Below, in pieces: positions 7,699 to 15,102 of a stretch of DNA of 52,736 bases. The stretch's first letter is position 1, and every line of letters begins with the position of its first letter. The notes beneath the pieces were generated by a model. It was not told where the DNA came from. It saw only the letters and a list, made by a program, of their open reading frames with translations, and did no database searches. Origin of the DNA: Lysobacteraceae bacterium (GTDB lineage Bacteria; Pseudomonadota; Gammaproteobacteria; Xanthomonadales; Xanthomonadaceae); the NCBI GenBank assembly GCA_030681035.1, contig JAUXUI010000044.1, forward strand, positions 1-52,736, in the 5' to 3' direction. A program made the position numbers and the translations under genes.

Positions 7699-9036
7699 AT
7701 GCCTACAGTACTGGTGATCGACGACAACCCGGCAGTGGCTTCGGCGCTGGAAGTGCTGTTGTCGCTGTACGAGATCGATTGCGTCAGCGCGGCCTCCCCG
7801 CAGCAAGGATTGGCGCGACTGGACGCGGGCGACATCGACCTGGTGATCCAGGACATGAACTTCAGCGCCGACACCACCTCCGGCGAGGAAGGAGTGATGC
7901 TGTTCGGGGCCGTTCGCGAACAACAGCCCGACCTGCCGGTGATCCTGCTCACCGCCTGGACGCATCTGGAGAGCGCAGTGGAGCTGGTGCGTGCCGGCGC
8001 CGCTGATTATCTGGCCAAGCCGTGGGACGACCACAAGCTGATGGCAACGGTGTCCAATCTGCTGGAGTTGAGCCAGACCCAGCGCGATCTTCAGCAACGC
8101 CGCAGCAGCGAGCGCCGCCAGCAGCGCGCCATCGCCAGCCAGTACGACCTGTGCGGCATGGTGTACGCCGACACCGCCACCGAGCGCGTGGTGACGATGG
8201 CCTGCCAGGTGGCGCGGGCGCCAGTGCCGGTGTTGATCCGTGGCGCCAACGGCAGCGGCAAGGAGTGCATCGCGCGCATCGTGCAGGCCAATTCCAGCGT
8301 GCGCGATGGCCCCTTCGTCACCGTCAATTGCGGGGCGCTGCCGTCGGAACTGATCGAGGCCGAGTTGTTCGGCGCCGACGCTGGCGCCTACACCGGCGCC
8401 AACAAGGCGCGCGAAGGCAAGTTCGAGGCCGCCGACGGCGGCACCCTGTTTCTCGACGAGATCGGCAACTTGCCATTGGCTGGCCAGATGAAACTGTTGC
8501 GGGTACTGGAGACCGGCCGCTTCGAGCGGCTGGGCTCGAATCGCGAACGCCAGGTGCAGGTGCGCGTGATCAGCGCCAGCAATGCCGATATCGGCGCGAT
8601 GATTCGCACCGGGCAGTTCCGTGAAGACCTGTACTACCGCCTCAATCTGATCGAACTGAAGCTGCCGCCGCTGCACGAACGCCCCGCCGATATCGTGCCG
8701 CTGGCGATCCATTTTCTCGAGGCGGGCAAGCAATTGGCGCCGTCGGCATTGAACGCGCTGCAACGCTACCCGTGGCCGGGCAATGTGCGCGAGCTGAAGA
8801 ATGTGATTCAGCGCGCCTGTCTGCTGGCTGGTGCTACCACCATCGAAGCGCGGGATCTGGGGCTGCCGAGCGCTGCGGTTGCCGCTATCAACACTGACAG
8901 CGAACCTGATCGAGTCGCGATCGAGGCGGCGCTGGGCCGTGCCGGCGGCAATGTCAGCCAGGCCGCCGCCGAACTGGGGCTGAGCCGCCAGGCGCTGTAC
9001 CGGCGCATGGAACGGCTGGGGCTGTCGCGCGGATGA
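7699..9036 (+). CDS. NtrC-type sigma-54-dependent response regulator
   Basis: The 445-residue activator has three domains. A receiver (1-120) carries acidic residues D8/D9, the likely phospho-acceptor D52 and K108-region LAKPW. The AAA+ domain (about 155-380) shows Walker A GANGSGKE (about 182-189), the sigma-54 contact loop GAYTGA (229-234), Walker B GGTLFLDEIG and the arginine-finger region FREDLYYRLN. A C-terminal Fis-type helix-turn-helix reads NVSQAAAELGLSRQALYRRM. The contact loop has Tyr in place of the usual Phe of GAFTGA, a tolerated variant in some members. It follows the second permease by 15 bp and overlaps no gene. The kinase starts 4 bp downstream, so the pair probably controls this transporter operon. 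Confidence 0.93.
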   Translation: MPTVLVIDDNPAVASALEVLLSLYEIDCVSAASPQQGLARLDAGDIDLVIQDMNFSADTTSGEEGVMLFGAVREQQPDLPVILLTAWTHLESAVELVRAGAADYLAKPWDDHKLMATVSNLLELSQTQRDLQQRRSSERRQQRAIASQYDLCGMVYADTATERVVTMACQVARAPVPVLIRGANGSGKECIARIVQANSSVRDGPFVTVNCGALPSELIEAELFGADAGAYTGANKAREGKFEAADGGTLFLDEIGNLPLAGQMKLLRVLETGRFERLGSNRERQVQVRVISASNADIGAMIRTGQFREDLYYRLNLIELKLPPLHERPADIVPLAIHFLEAGKQLAPSALNALQRYPWPGNVRELKNVIQRACLLAGATTIEARDLGLPSAAVAAINTDSEPDRVAIEAALGRAGGNVSQAAAELGLSRQALYRRMERLGLSRG

Positions 9037-9040
9037 AGCG

Positions 9041-10375
9041 ATGAGCGCGCCGCGTCGCCGCTTTTCACTGGCCGGCAAGCTGGCGCTGGCACTACTGCTG
9101 TGGTCCGTGTTCTGGCTGGCGCTGCAATGGTGGCTGTTGCGCGAGTTCCCGGATCTCAACGTATTGTTGGCCGTCGCGCTCGCCGCGCTGGTGTTGCTGT
9201 CGACACTGGCCTTCAGCCGCCGCCTGCTGCGTGCCGTGCTATCACTGTTCCGCGCGCTCAGCGGCACCGTCAGCAGCTATCGCGACAATGATTTCAGCTT
9301 CGGCATCGTCTGGAATGGCAACGATGAACTGGGCGATCTGGTCGCCGCGCACAACGCGCTCGGCGCGGCCTTGCGCGAGCAGCGTCTGGCATTGGTGCAA
9401 CGCGAATTGCTGCTCGACACCATGGTGCAGAACACGCCAGTGGCGATGCTGCTTATCGCGCCGGGAGGTCATGTGGTGTTCGCCAACCTGAGCGCGCGGC
9501 GACTGCTCAACCAAGGGCGCAAGCTTGAAGGCCACACCCTGGAGGCATTGCTGCAAACCGCCCCGCCGTCTCTGGCCGAAGCGGTGGAGCGGCCGGGCGA
9601 TGGCCTGTTCGTGATTCGACCAGATTCGGCCGACACCGCCGATGATGATGAGGTGTATCACCTGGCGCGCAAGCAGTTCGGCCTCAACGGCCGCACGCAT
9701 CAGTTACTGCTGCTGCGTCAGCTCACCAGCGAGCTGCGCCGGCAGGAAGTGCAGACCTGGAAGAAGGTGATCCGGGTGATCTCGCATGAGCTCAACAATT
9801 CGCTGGCGCCGATCGCCTCGCTGGCGCATTCCGGCGCCGAGCTGATCCGGCGCGAACAGGTTCAACGCATCGAATCCATCTTCGCCACCATCGAAGAGCG
9901 CGCGCGTCATCTGGAAGCCTTTATCAACGGTTACGCCCGTTTTGCCAAGTTGCCGACGCCGCGTTTGCAAGCATTGCAGTGGCCGGCGTTTCTCGAACGT
10001 CTGCAACTTCACGCGCAATTCGTGCTGGAAGGCGAACTGCCACTCGCGCCACTGCGCGCCGATGCCGCACAACTGGAGCAGGCGCTGCTCAACCTTATCA
10101 AGAATGCGCACGAATCGGGTTCCGACCCGCAGCAGGTGCAGTTGCGCGTGCGCGAAGTGGCGCGTGGGACACGCATCGAAGTGATGGATCGCGGCACTGG
10201 GATGAACGATGCGGTATTGGCCAACGCGCTGGTTCCGTTCTACTCCACCAAACGCAGCGGCACCGGCCTCGGCCTGGCGCTGGCGCGCGAGATCGCCGAG
10301 GCCCACGGCGGCAGCATCAGCCTGAGCAATCGCGCCGATGGTGGGCTGATCGTGGCGCTGACCTTGCCGCACTGA
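9041..10375 (+). CDS. Sensor histidine kinase, cognate of the NtrC-type regulator
   Basis: The 444-residue membrane kinase has two N-terminal transmembrane helices (about 10-35 and 42-62) with almost no periplasmic loop. A HAMP-like linker (about 60-115) and a PAS domain (about 120-225) follow. The phosphorylated histidine is H249 in VISHELNNSLAPI, a motif typical of NtrB-like kinases. The catalytic domain shows NLIKNAHES (N box), DRGTGM and GTGLGLALAREI (G boxes). The minimal periplasmic region suggests sensing within the membrane, as in kinases responding to membrane-active peptides; that is an inference. It is translationally adjacent (4 bp) to the regulator. Confidence 0.92.
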   Translation: MSAPRRRFSLAGKLALALLLWSVFWLALQWWLLREFPDLNVLLAVALAALVLLSTLAFSRRLLRAVLSLFRALSGTVSSYRDNDFSFGIVWNGNDELGDLVAAHNALGAALREQRLALVQRELLLDTMVQNTPVAMLLIAPGGHVVFANLSARRLLNQGRKLEGHTLEALLQTAPPSLAEAVERPGDGLFVIRPDSADTADDDEVYHLARKQFGLNGRTHQLLLLRQLTSELRRQEVQTWKKVIRVISHELNNSLAPIASLAHSGAELIRREQVQRIESIFATIEERARHLEAFINGYARFAKLPTPRLQALQWPAFLERLQLHAQFVLEGELPLAPLRADAAQLEQALLNLIKNAHESGSDPQQVQLRVREVARGTRIEVMDRGTGMNDAVLANALVPFYSTKRSGTGLGLALAREIAEAHGGSISLSNRADGGLIVALTLPH

Positions 10376-10417
10376 GTCGGCGCTGCGAGACCGGGATCAT
10401 GTTTCGCTATCATTGCT

Positions 10418-10440
10418 TTACACATACGTATATTGTGTAA
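10418..10440 (+). promoter_or_regulatory. Perfect palindrome, candidate operator of the secreted-protein/regulator unit
   Basis: TTACACA-N9-TGTGTAA is a perfect 7-bp inverted repeat around a TACGTA centre, 58 bp before the secreted-protein gene. It is AT-rich compared with its surroundings. Its position suits an operator for the HTH regulator encoded at 11167-11823, which would make the unit autoregulated. No other palindrome of this kind lies in the leader. Confidence 0.45.
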
Positions 10441-10498
10441 GTGAATGGAGGGTCCATCCTGTCGGTTGTCGCAATTCGCGACGGCTTTGGAGACAAAC

Positions 10499-11164
10499 AT
10501 GAAAATGCTTTCTTGTGGAGTAATTGCCATCAGCGCGTTGTTGCTGGGGATGACGGCTCAGGCTGGCACGGCGGCTTCCGCAACGGCAATGGCGGCAACG
10601 ACGCCGGCCGCCGACGCGTCGACACTGGTGGCGCCGAAACTGCATGTGGCACTGCGCGCGCTGTGGCAGGGCCATGTGCTGCACACCCGCGAATACGCAG
10701 TCGCGGTGCACGCACACAATGCGTCGCAAGCCAATGCGGCGGCGGACGCGGTGGTGGCCAATGCCAAACAGCTTGCGGATGCGGTGGGAAGCTTTTATGG
10801 CGATGCGGCGGGTGCACAAATGCTGACACTGCTTGCCGGGCACTGGGGCGGCGTCAAGGCCCTCACCGATGCGCGCGCTGCCGGCGACATGGCGGCACAG
10901 AGCAAGGCAATGTCCGAACTTGCGCAGAACGTGAGCGCAATTTCGGCGTTTCTCTCGGGTGCCAATCCCAATTTGCCGGAGAGCGCGCTGCAGGGTCTGC
11001 TTTCGGCACACGTCGGCCATCATGCCACGCAGATCCAGCAGATCATGGCCGATGACGTGCAGGGCGAGCGCCAGACCTGGAAGGCAATGCAGCATCACAT
11101 GGACGTCATCGCCGACGCGCTCGCCGATGGTATCGCCGCGCAGTTTCCGGACAAGGCCAACTGA
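10499..11164 (+). CDS. Secreted all-helical protein of unknown function
   Basis: The 221-residue precursor begins with a clear Sec signal peptide (MKMLSCGVIAISALLLGMTAQA). The start at 10499 puts this directly at the N-terminus; an earlier in-frame ATG would place charged residues ahead of it. The mature part is predicted mostly helical, in two similar halves. I recognise a pattern seen in a widespread uncharacterised family: an LWxxHVxxTR motif, an AVGSFYGDAAGAQ segment with a following H in LLAGHW, then ISAFLSGANPNLPE and a C-terminal Ala/Gln-rich helix ending AAQFPD. Spaced His and acidic residues could bind metal, but this is not proven. Two bases separate it from the HTH regulator downstream, so they share an operon. 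Function unknown. Confidence 0.75.
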   Translation: MKMLSCGVIAISALLLGMTAQAGTAASATAMAATTPAADASTLVAPKLHVALRALWQGHVLHTREYAVAVHAHNASQANAAADAVVANAKQLADAVGSFYGDAAGAQMLTLLAGHWGGVKALTDARAAGDMAAQSKAMSELAQNVSAISAFLSGANPNLPESALQGLLSAHVGHHATQIQQIMADDVQGERQTWKAMQHHMDVIADALADGIAAQFPDKAN

Positions 11165-11166
11165 GC

Positions 11167-11823
11167 ATGGCCACACTCGGGCACTTCGGCACGACCCAGC
11201 AACGTCTGCTGCGCAAGTTGTCGACAGTGCCCGAGGGTTGCACGGTGGAGTCGCTGTGCGCGCATTTGCATATCAGCCACAACGCGGTGCGCCAGCATCT
11301 GGGTAGCCTGCTTGTGCACAGCTACGTCGAGCGCGGGCAATCGCGCGCGAGCGGTGGGCGGCCACAAGCCACGTTCTGCCTCACCGAGGCGGGGCGTGCG
11401 CTGTTTCCGAGAAATTACGGCGTGCTGGCAACTGCACTGCTCGCCCAGTTGCAGACAAGCATGGGTGCCGCCGCGCTGGAGCGTTTTCTGGAGACCCTCG
11501 GCCGCACGCTCGGCAGCCAGCAAGTTGCATTGCCCGTAACCGCCGCCGACACCGATGTCGCGCAGACACTCGCCAATCACCTTGATGCGCTGGGTTACGA
11601 AGCGCTCGCGGTCGCCCACGGCAACGATACCGAGGTCGAAGCGTTCAACTGCGTATTTCATGCACTGGCGCAAACCCATCCACAGGTCTGCCGGTTCGAC
11701 ATCGCCTACATGGAAGCCGCGAGCGGTCGCCGCATTCACCACATGGAATGTATCGTGCGCGGCGGCAGCCGCTGCCGGTTTCGCGTTGGCGTGCCGATCA
11801 CCGCTCACACTTTAGACGATTGA
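11167..11823 (+). CDS. HTH transcriptional regulator with C-terminal Cys-containing sensor domain (SufR-like)
   Basis: The 218-residue protein has an N-terminal winged helix (about 1-75) with GCTVESLCAHLHISHNAVRQ and the wing RASGGRPQATFCLTE. The C-terminal ligand domain carries four cysteines spaced C-x12-C-x19-C-x7-C, ending ECIVRGGSRCRFRV. This layout resembles SufR-type regulators, whose cysteines hold an Fe-S cluster and switch DNA binding with redox or iron state. The spacing here differs from cyanobacterial SufR (C-x12-C-x13-C-x14-C). It begins 2 bp after the secreted-protein gene and probably binds the palindrome at 10418-10440. No suf or isc genes are nearby, so it likely controls its neighbour instead. 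The HTH assignment is firm, cluster binding is inference. Confidence 0.8.
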   Translation: MATLGHFGTTQQRLLRKLSTVPEGCTVESLCAHLHISHNAVRQHLGSLLVHSYVERGQSRASGGRPQATFCLTEAGRALFPRNYGVLATALLAQLQTSMGAAALERFLETLGRTLGSQQVALPVTAADTDVAQTLANHLDALGYEALAVAHGNDTEVEAFNCVFHALAQTHPQVCRFDIAYMEAASGRRIHHMECIVRGGSRCRFRVGVPITAHTLDD

Positions 11824-12052
11824 CAGGCGCCCGATGCTCGGCCTCGGCGTGCAGGAGCCGCCATCGACGTCGCGTGTGCGCAACTGCGGTGAACTGAGTG
11901 TGACGCCGACCTTGCCGGCGGGTTAACGCGCTCAAGAGCCAGAAGCGCATTGAGTCCGCAAAGGACACAGACATCGGGTAAGCGGCGTTGCCATCGCGTT
12001 CATGGCGTGTTTTGCGGATCGATTTCACTAATTCTCTGAACAAGTGGGTTTT

Positions 12053-12325
12053 CGTCATTCCCGCGAAAGCGGGAATCCAGTGACTTCAAACCATTACCTG
12101 ATTAGTGTCGAACCTCAGCTGACTTTACCCCTCTCCCCCCGGGAGAGGGGTTGGGGTGAGGGCTCAACGTAAGCGTGACGGTAATTTTTCTTGCGCCGCA
12201 CCCTCATCCGGCCCTTCAGGCCACCTTCTCCCGGTGGGAGAAGGATTCACAGCGCATCACAGCTGAGGTTCGACACTAATCAGGAACCATTAAGCACTGG
12301 ATGCCTGCCTTCGCTGGCATGACGG
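12053..12325. repeat. REP-like palindrome interrupted by a MITE-like element
   Basis: The left arm at 12053-12087 (CGTCATTCCCGCGAAAGCGG then GAATCCAGTGACTTC) and right arm at 12292-12325 (AAGCACTGGATGCC then a TTCGC loop and GGCATGACGG) are the two parts of a repeat found uninterrupted at 43937-44027. Here they are held apart by the element at 12097-12284. The rest of the 11824-12360 gap (11824-12052 and 12326-12360) shows no convincing gene. Confidence 0.75.
12097..12284. mobile_element. MITE-like non-autonomous element, 188 bp, with 8-bp target duplication
   Basis: A perfect 25-bp terminal inverted repeat, CCTGATTAGTGTCGAACCTC plus AGCTG, bounds 12097-12121 and 12260-12284. The sequence AACCATTA lies directly on both sides (12089-12096 and 12285-12292) and is best read as a target-site duplication. 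Inside there is no reading frame, only two further self-complementary blocks: CCTCTCC/GGAGAGG near 12130-12150 and a TTCTCCCGGTGGGAGAA block near 12225-12243. The host site is the loop of the REP palindrome 12053-12325. The ends share TAGTGTCG with the IS630 element at 51513-52735, but an 8-bp duplication does not fit IS630 chemistry (TA duplication). Confidence 0.8.
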
Positions 12326-12360
12326 TGCTACAAGTGCCATTCGTGTTGAGCCCGCGTAGC

Positions 12361-13728
12361 TTACGGTTTGCGCTGCGGCCGCTGCCAGCCCGGCAAGCTG
12401 ACCTGGCGCGCACGCGACACCGTGAGCTGACCTTCGGGTGCTGCCTTGCTGATCACCGAACCGGCGCCGATGGTGGCACCTGCGCCCACGGTGACCGGCG
12501 CTACCAGTGCGGTGTTGGAGCCGATGAAGGCGCCATCACCAATATCGGTGCGTGATTTGTTGACGCCATCGTAGTTGCAGGTGATGGTGCCGGCACCGAT
12601 GTTCACCCGCTCACCAATGTGCGCATCACCCAGATAGCTCAGATGGTTGGCCTTGCTGCCCTTGCCGATCCGGGTTTTCTTGGTTTCGACGAAATTTCCG
12701 ACGTGGACCTGATCGGCGAGATCGGTGCCCGGCCGCAAACGCGCGAACGGGCCGATTACGCAATCGTTGCCGCTGATGACACCATCGAGGTCGCAATGCG
12801 CACGCACCACCGTGCCGGCGGCCAGCGACACATCGCGCAGGCGGCAGAACGGCCCGATGCTGACGCCCTCGCCGAGCACCACATGGCCTTCGAGAATCAC
12901 ATCGACATCGATCTGCACATCGCGCGCAACCGACACTACACCGCGCACGTCCACCCGCGCCGGATCGGCCAGCCGCGCGCCGGCCAGGCACAGCTCGCGC
13001 GCCATCCGCCGTTGATAGCGGCGCTCGATCTGCGCCAGCTCCCACAAATCGTTGGCGCCGGCGCAATCGCCGGCATCGGCCAGCGGCACCAGCAACGCCG
13101 GCTCGCCCTCGGCGGTGGCGAGCGCGAAAATGTCGGTAAGGTAATACTCGCCCTGTGCGTTGTCGTTGCGCACTGCCGCCAGCCACGCACGTAGACGCCG
13201 CGCATCCACTGCAATCAATCCGGTATTGATCCGTCGCACTGCGCGCTCTTCGGCGCTGGCATCGCGTTGTTCAACCACCGCGCGCACGCGGCCATTGCCA
13301 TCGAGCAGCACGCGGCCATAGCCGCTGGGGTCGTCGAGCTCGGCGACCAGCACTGCCAATGCGGCGTGCGCCTTGGCCAGTTGTTGCAGGGTTGGCACCG
13401 TAACCAACGGCACATCGCCATACAGCACCAGCACCCGCGCATCGTCCGGGATCAACGGCAGCGCTTGCGCGACGGCGTGCCCGGTACCGAGGCGTTGCGC
13501 CTGTTCCACCCAGTTGACCCCTTCGGCATCACTGAATTGGGCACGCACCTGCTCTCCGCCATGGCCGTACACCACATGCACCGCGTCGGGCGACAGCGCG
13601 CGTGCGGAGTCCAGCACATGGCGCAACATCGGCCGCCCCGCTACCGGTTGCAGTACCTTCGGCAACGTCGAGCGCATCCGCTTGCCCTCGCCCGCGGCGA
13701 GGATCACCACATGTAAACTGGCGTCCAT
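12361..13728 (-). CDS. glmU: Bifunctional UDP-GlcNAc diphosphorylase / glucosamine-1-phosphate N-acetyltransferase
   Basis: GlmU acetylates glucosamine-1-phosphate and then couples it to UTP, completing UDP-GlcNAc synthesis downstream of GlmS and GlmM. The 455-residue protein has the standard length. The N-terminal uridylyltransferase (about 1-230) shows [20 protein letters not shown] and the [11 protein letters not shown] loop. The C-terminal left-handed beta-helix shows hexapeptide repeats and the acetyltransferase segment [20 protein letters not shown]. The start at 13728 ([13 protein letters not shown]) is chosen over the longer frame because it places the nucleotide-binding loop at the N-terminus as in the family. 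Confidence 0.98.
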   Translation of the reverse strand: MDASLHVVILAAGEGKRMRSTLPKVLQPVAGRPMLRHVLDSARALSPDAVHVVYGHGGEQVRAQFSDAEGVNWVEQAQRLGTGHAVAQALPLIPDDARVLVLYGDVPLVTVPTLQQLAKAHAALAVLVAELDDPSGYGRVLLDGNGRVRAVVEQRDASAEERAVRRINTGLIAVDARRLRAWLAAVRNDNAQGEYYLTDIFALATAEGEPALLVPLADAGDCAGANDLWELAQIERRYQRRMARELCLAGARLADPARVDVRGVVSVARDVQIDVDVILEGHVVLGEGVSIGPFCRLRDVSLAAGTVVRAHCDLDGVISGNDCVIGPFARLRPGTDLADQVHVGNFVETKKTRIGKGSKANHLSYLGDAHIGERVNIGAGTITCNYDGVNKSRTDIGDGAFIGSNTALVAPVTVGAGATIGAGSVISKAAPEGQLTVSRARQVSLPGWQRPQRKP

Positions 13729-13826
13729 GATTGCTCCGGTTTTCCTGTTGGCCATTCTATGTCGCGCATGTGCTCTGGGTACAACGTCAGTTGCGTTGGC
13801 GAGCGGCCTTGCCTGAGACACATCCA

Positions 13827-14216
13827 ATGAATCAGCTGCTGCGCCAGAGCACGAGTTATATCGTTGTCGGGTTGCTGCAATTGGCGCTCGATACGCTGCT
13901 GTTTGTCGCACTCACCGCAGTGGGCATTAGCCCTGCAATTGCCAACCCATTGGCGCGTGCCAGCGCGGCGGGCGTGGGCTTCTGGCTTAATGGAAGGCAC
14001 ACCTTTGCAGATGCAGCCGGGCCACGCTTGGGCGCAACACGATTCTGGCGCTTTGCAATTACCTGGGTCAGCCTGACGATAATCAGTACCTTGGCAGTAG
14101 CTTTTGTAACGCATCATTTGGGCTTGCACGCCGCATGGCTAGGCAAGCCGCTCATCGAGGCATTGCTGGCGATGGTCAGCTTCATCGTGCTGCGGCAGTG
14201 GGTGTATCGCGCATGA
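13827..14216 (+). CDS. GtrA-family membrane protein (first copy)
   Basis: The 129-residue protein has four predicted transmembrane helices (about 10-30, 36-55, 72-95, 103-123) and the family pattern [16 protein letters not shown], then [10 protein letters not shown] and the C-terminal [21 protein letters not shown]. GtrA-type proteins act with polyprenyl-phosphate glycosyltransferases and are thought to flip lipid-linked sugars. The start at 13827 follows the family's short N-terminus. It diverges from glmU by about 100 bp. A second GtrA gene, a GT-C-like protein and a GT2 gene follow on the same strand. Confidence 0.85.
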   Translation: MNQLLRQSTSYIVVGLLQLALDTLLFVALTAVGISPAIANPLARASAAGVGFWLNGRHTFADAAGPRLGATRFWRFAITWVSLTIISTLAVAFVTHHLGLHAAWLGKPLIEALLAMVSFIVLRQWVYRA

Positions 14217-14284
14217 TCTGGCGCATGGCTGTTGTGATGGATTAACCGGAATTGCCAAGGAGCCTCTGAACAAGCCCCAGTGGC

Positions 14285-14421
14285 GTCATTGCGAGCGCAG
14301 CGAAGCAATCCAGTGCTTTGACATTACGGGAATTTCTGGATTGCCCTAAAGGACTCCGATCCGCTATGGTCTGAAGGCCATGCGGAATCGTATGCCACGT
14401 CGCTTCGCTCCTCGCAATGAC
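14285..14421. repeat. Imperfect REP-like inverted repeat between the two gtrA genes
   Basis: GTCATTGCGAGCGCAGCGAA with GC at 14285-14306 pairs with GCTTCGCTCCTCGCAATGAC at 14402-14421, with a 3-base offset. The loop of about 95 bases contains no gene. It fills most of the 260-bp gap between the gtrA copies and belongs to a family different from the other REP-like repeats here. Confidence 0.6.
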
Positions 14422-14477
14422 AGCTTATTCATAACATCCCTAACGACGCTGCATTTGCGCATATTCAGGAGGATTTG

Positions 14478-14864
14478 ATGCGCGTTCTGATTGGACAGGC
14501 GGCCCGCTTCACCGTGGTCGGTGTAGTGCTGATGGGGATCGATACCGGAGTTTTCAGCCTGCTGCACTGGTTTGATGTGGCGCTGTTGCCGGCAAACACG
14601 GCTGCGCGCGTGATTGCCGCGCTGGCCAGCTTCTACCTCAATGGTCGCTATAGCTTTGCCGGCCATGGCGAAGCGCGTCCGCATGCGATCCGGCTCGGGC
14701 GGTATGTAGCCTGGTGGCTGCTGATGACCGCGATCAGCACCGCGGTGCTGTGGGCCTGCCATCACTCATTGGGCGAGCAGTCGGTTTACATCGCCAAGCC
14801 GGTGGTCGAGTTCGTGCTGGCCGTCATTGCGTTTTTCGTGTCGCGGCATTGGATTTATGCGTGA
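14478..14864 (+). CDS. GtrA-family membrane protein (second copy)
   Basis: The 128-residue, four-helix protein has the GtrA pattern: FTVVGVVLMGIDTGVFSLLH, SFYLNGRYSF and the tail KPVVEFVLAVIAFFVSRHWI. A strong AGGAGG ribosome-binding site lies 6 bases before the ATG at 14478; the TTG one codon earlier is unnecessary. It is only distantly similar to the first copy, so they are not a recent duplicate. Its last 72 bases, however, are closely repeated at 18445-18516, downstream of the GT2 gene. The likely role is flipping of a polyprenyl-linked sugar made by the GT2 enzyme. Confidence 0.85.
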   Translation: MRVLIGQAARFTVVGVVLMGIDTGVFSLLHWFDVALLPANTAARVIAALASFYLNGRYSFAGHGEARPHAIRLGRYVAWWLLMTAISTAVLWACHHSLGEQSVYIAKPVVEFVLAVIAFFVSRHWIYA

Positions 14865-15102
14865 CGCGCAGTGCTCGTTGCGGTAGGGACTCGGGTCTTC
14901 GTGACTGATGGGTTTAGGTCGCTTCGCGACTCGTCCTTCTGTCCGTCTTCGGTGCTCGGGTGCTGTGCTGTTGGAATGACGAAAACACATTTGCGCAGAG
15001 CATCTCTAACCGAATGCTCGCAAGGTATTGACATAAAAAAAGATTCAACGAATATGGACGCACTCTCTCAGACGTTGAACCGATGATGATCCTCGCAACA
15101 AT

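Noticed and set aside
6595-9267. 890-codon open frame on the minus strand opposite the second permease and NtrC-type regulator
   Set aside because: Low-complexity Gln/His/Arg/Ala-rich translation with no family match, lying fully opposite well-supported genes; typical of GC-rich antisense frames.
11798-12058. 86-codon minus-strand open frame downstream of the Cys-containing regulator
   Set aside because: It runs from REP-like DNA into the end of the regulator gene and has biased composition without recognisable features.
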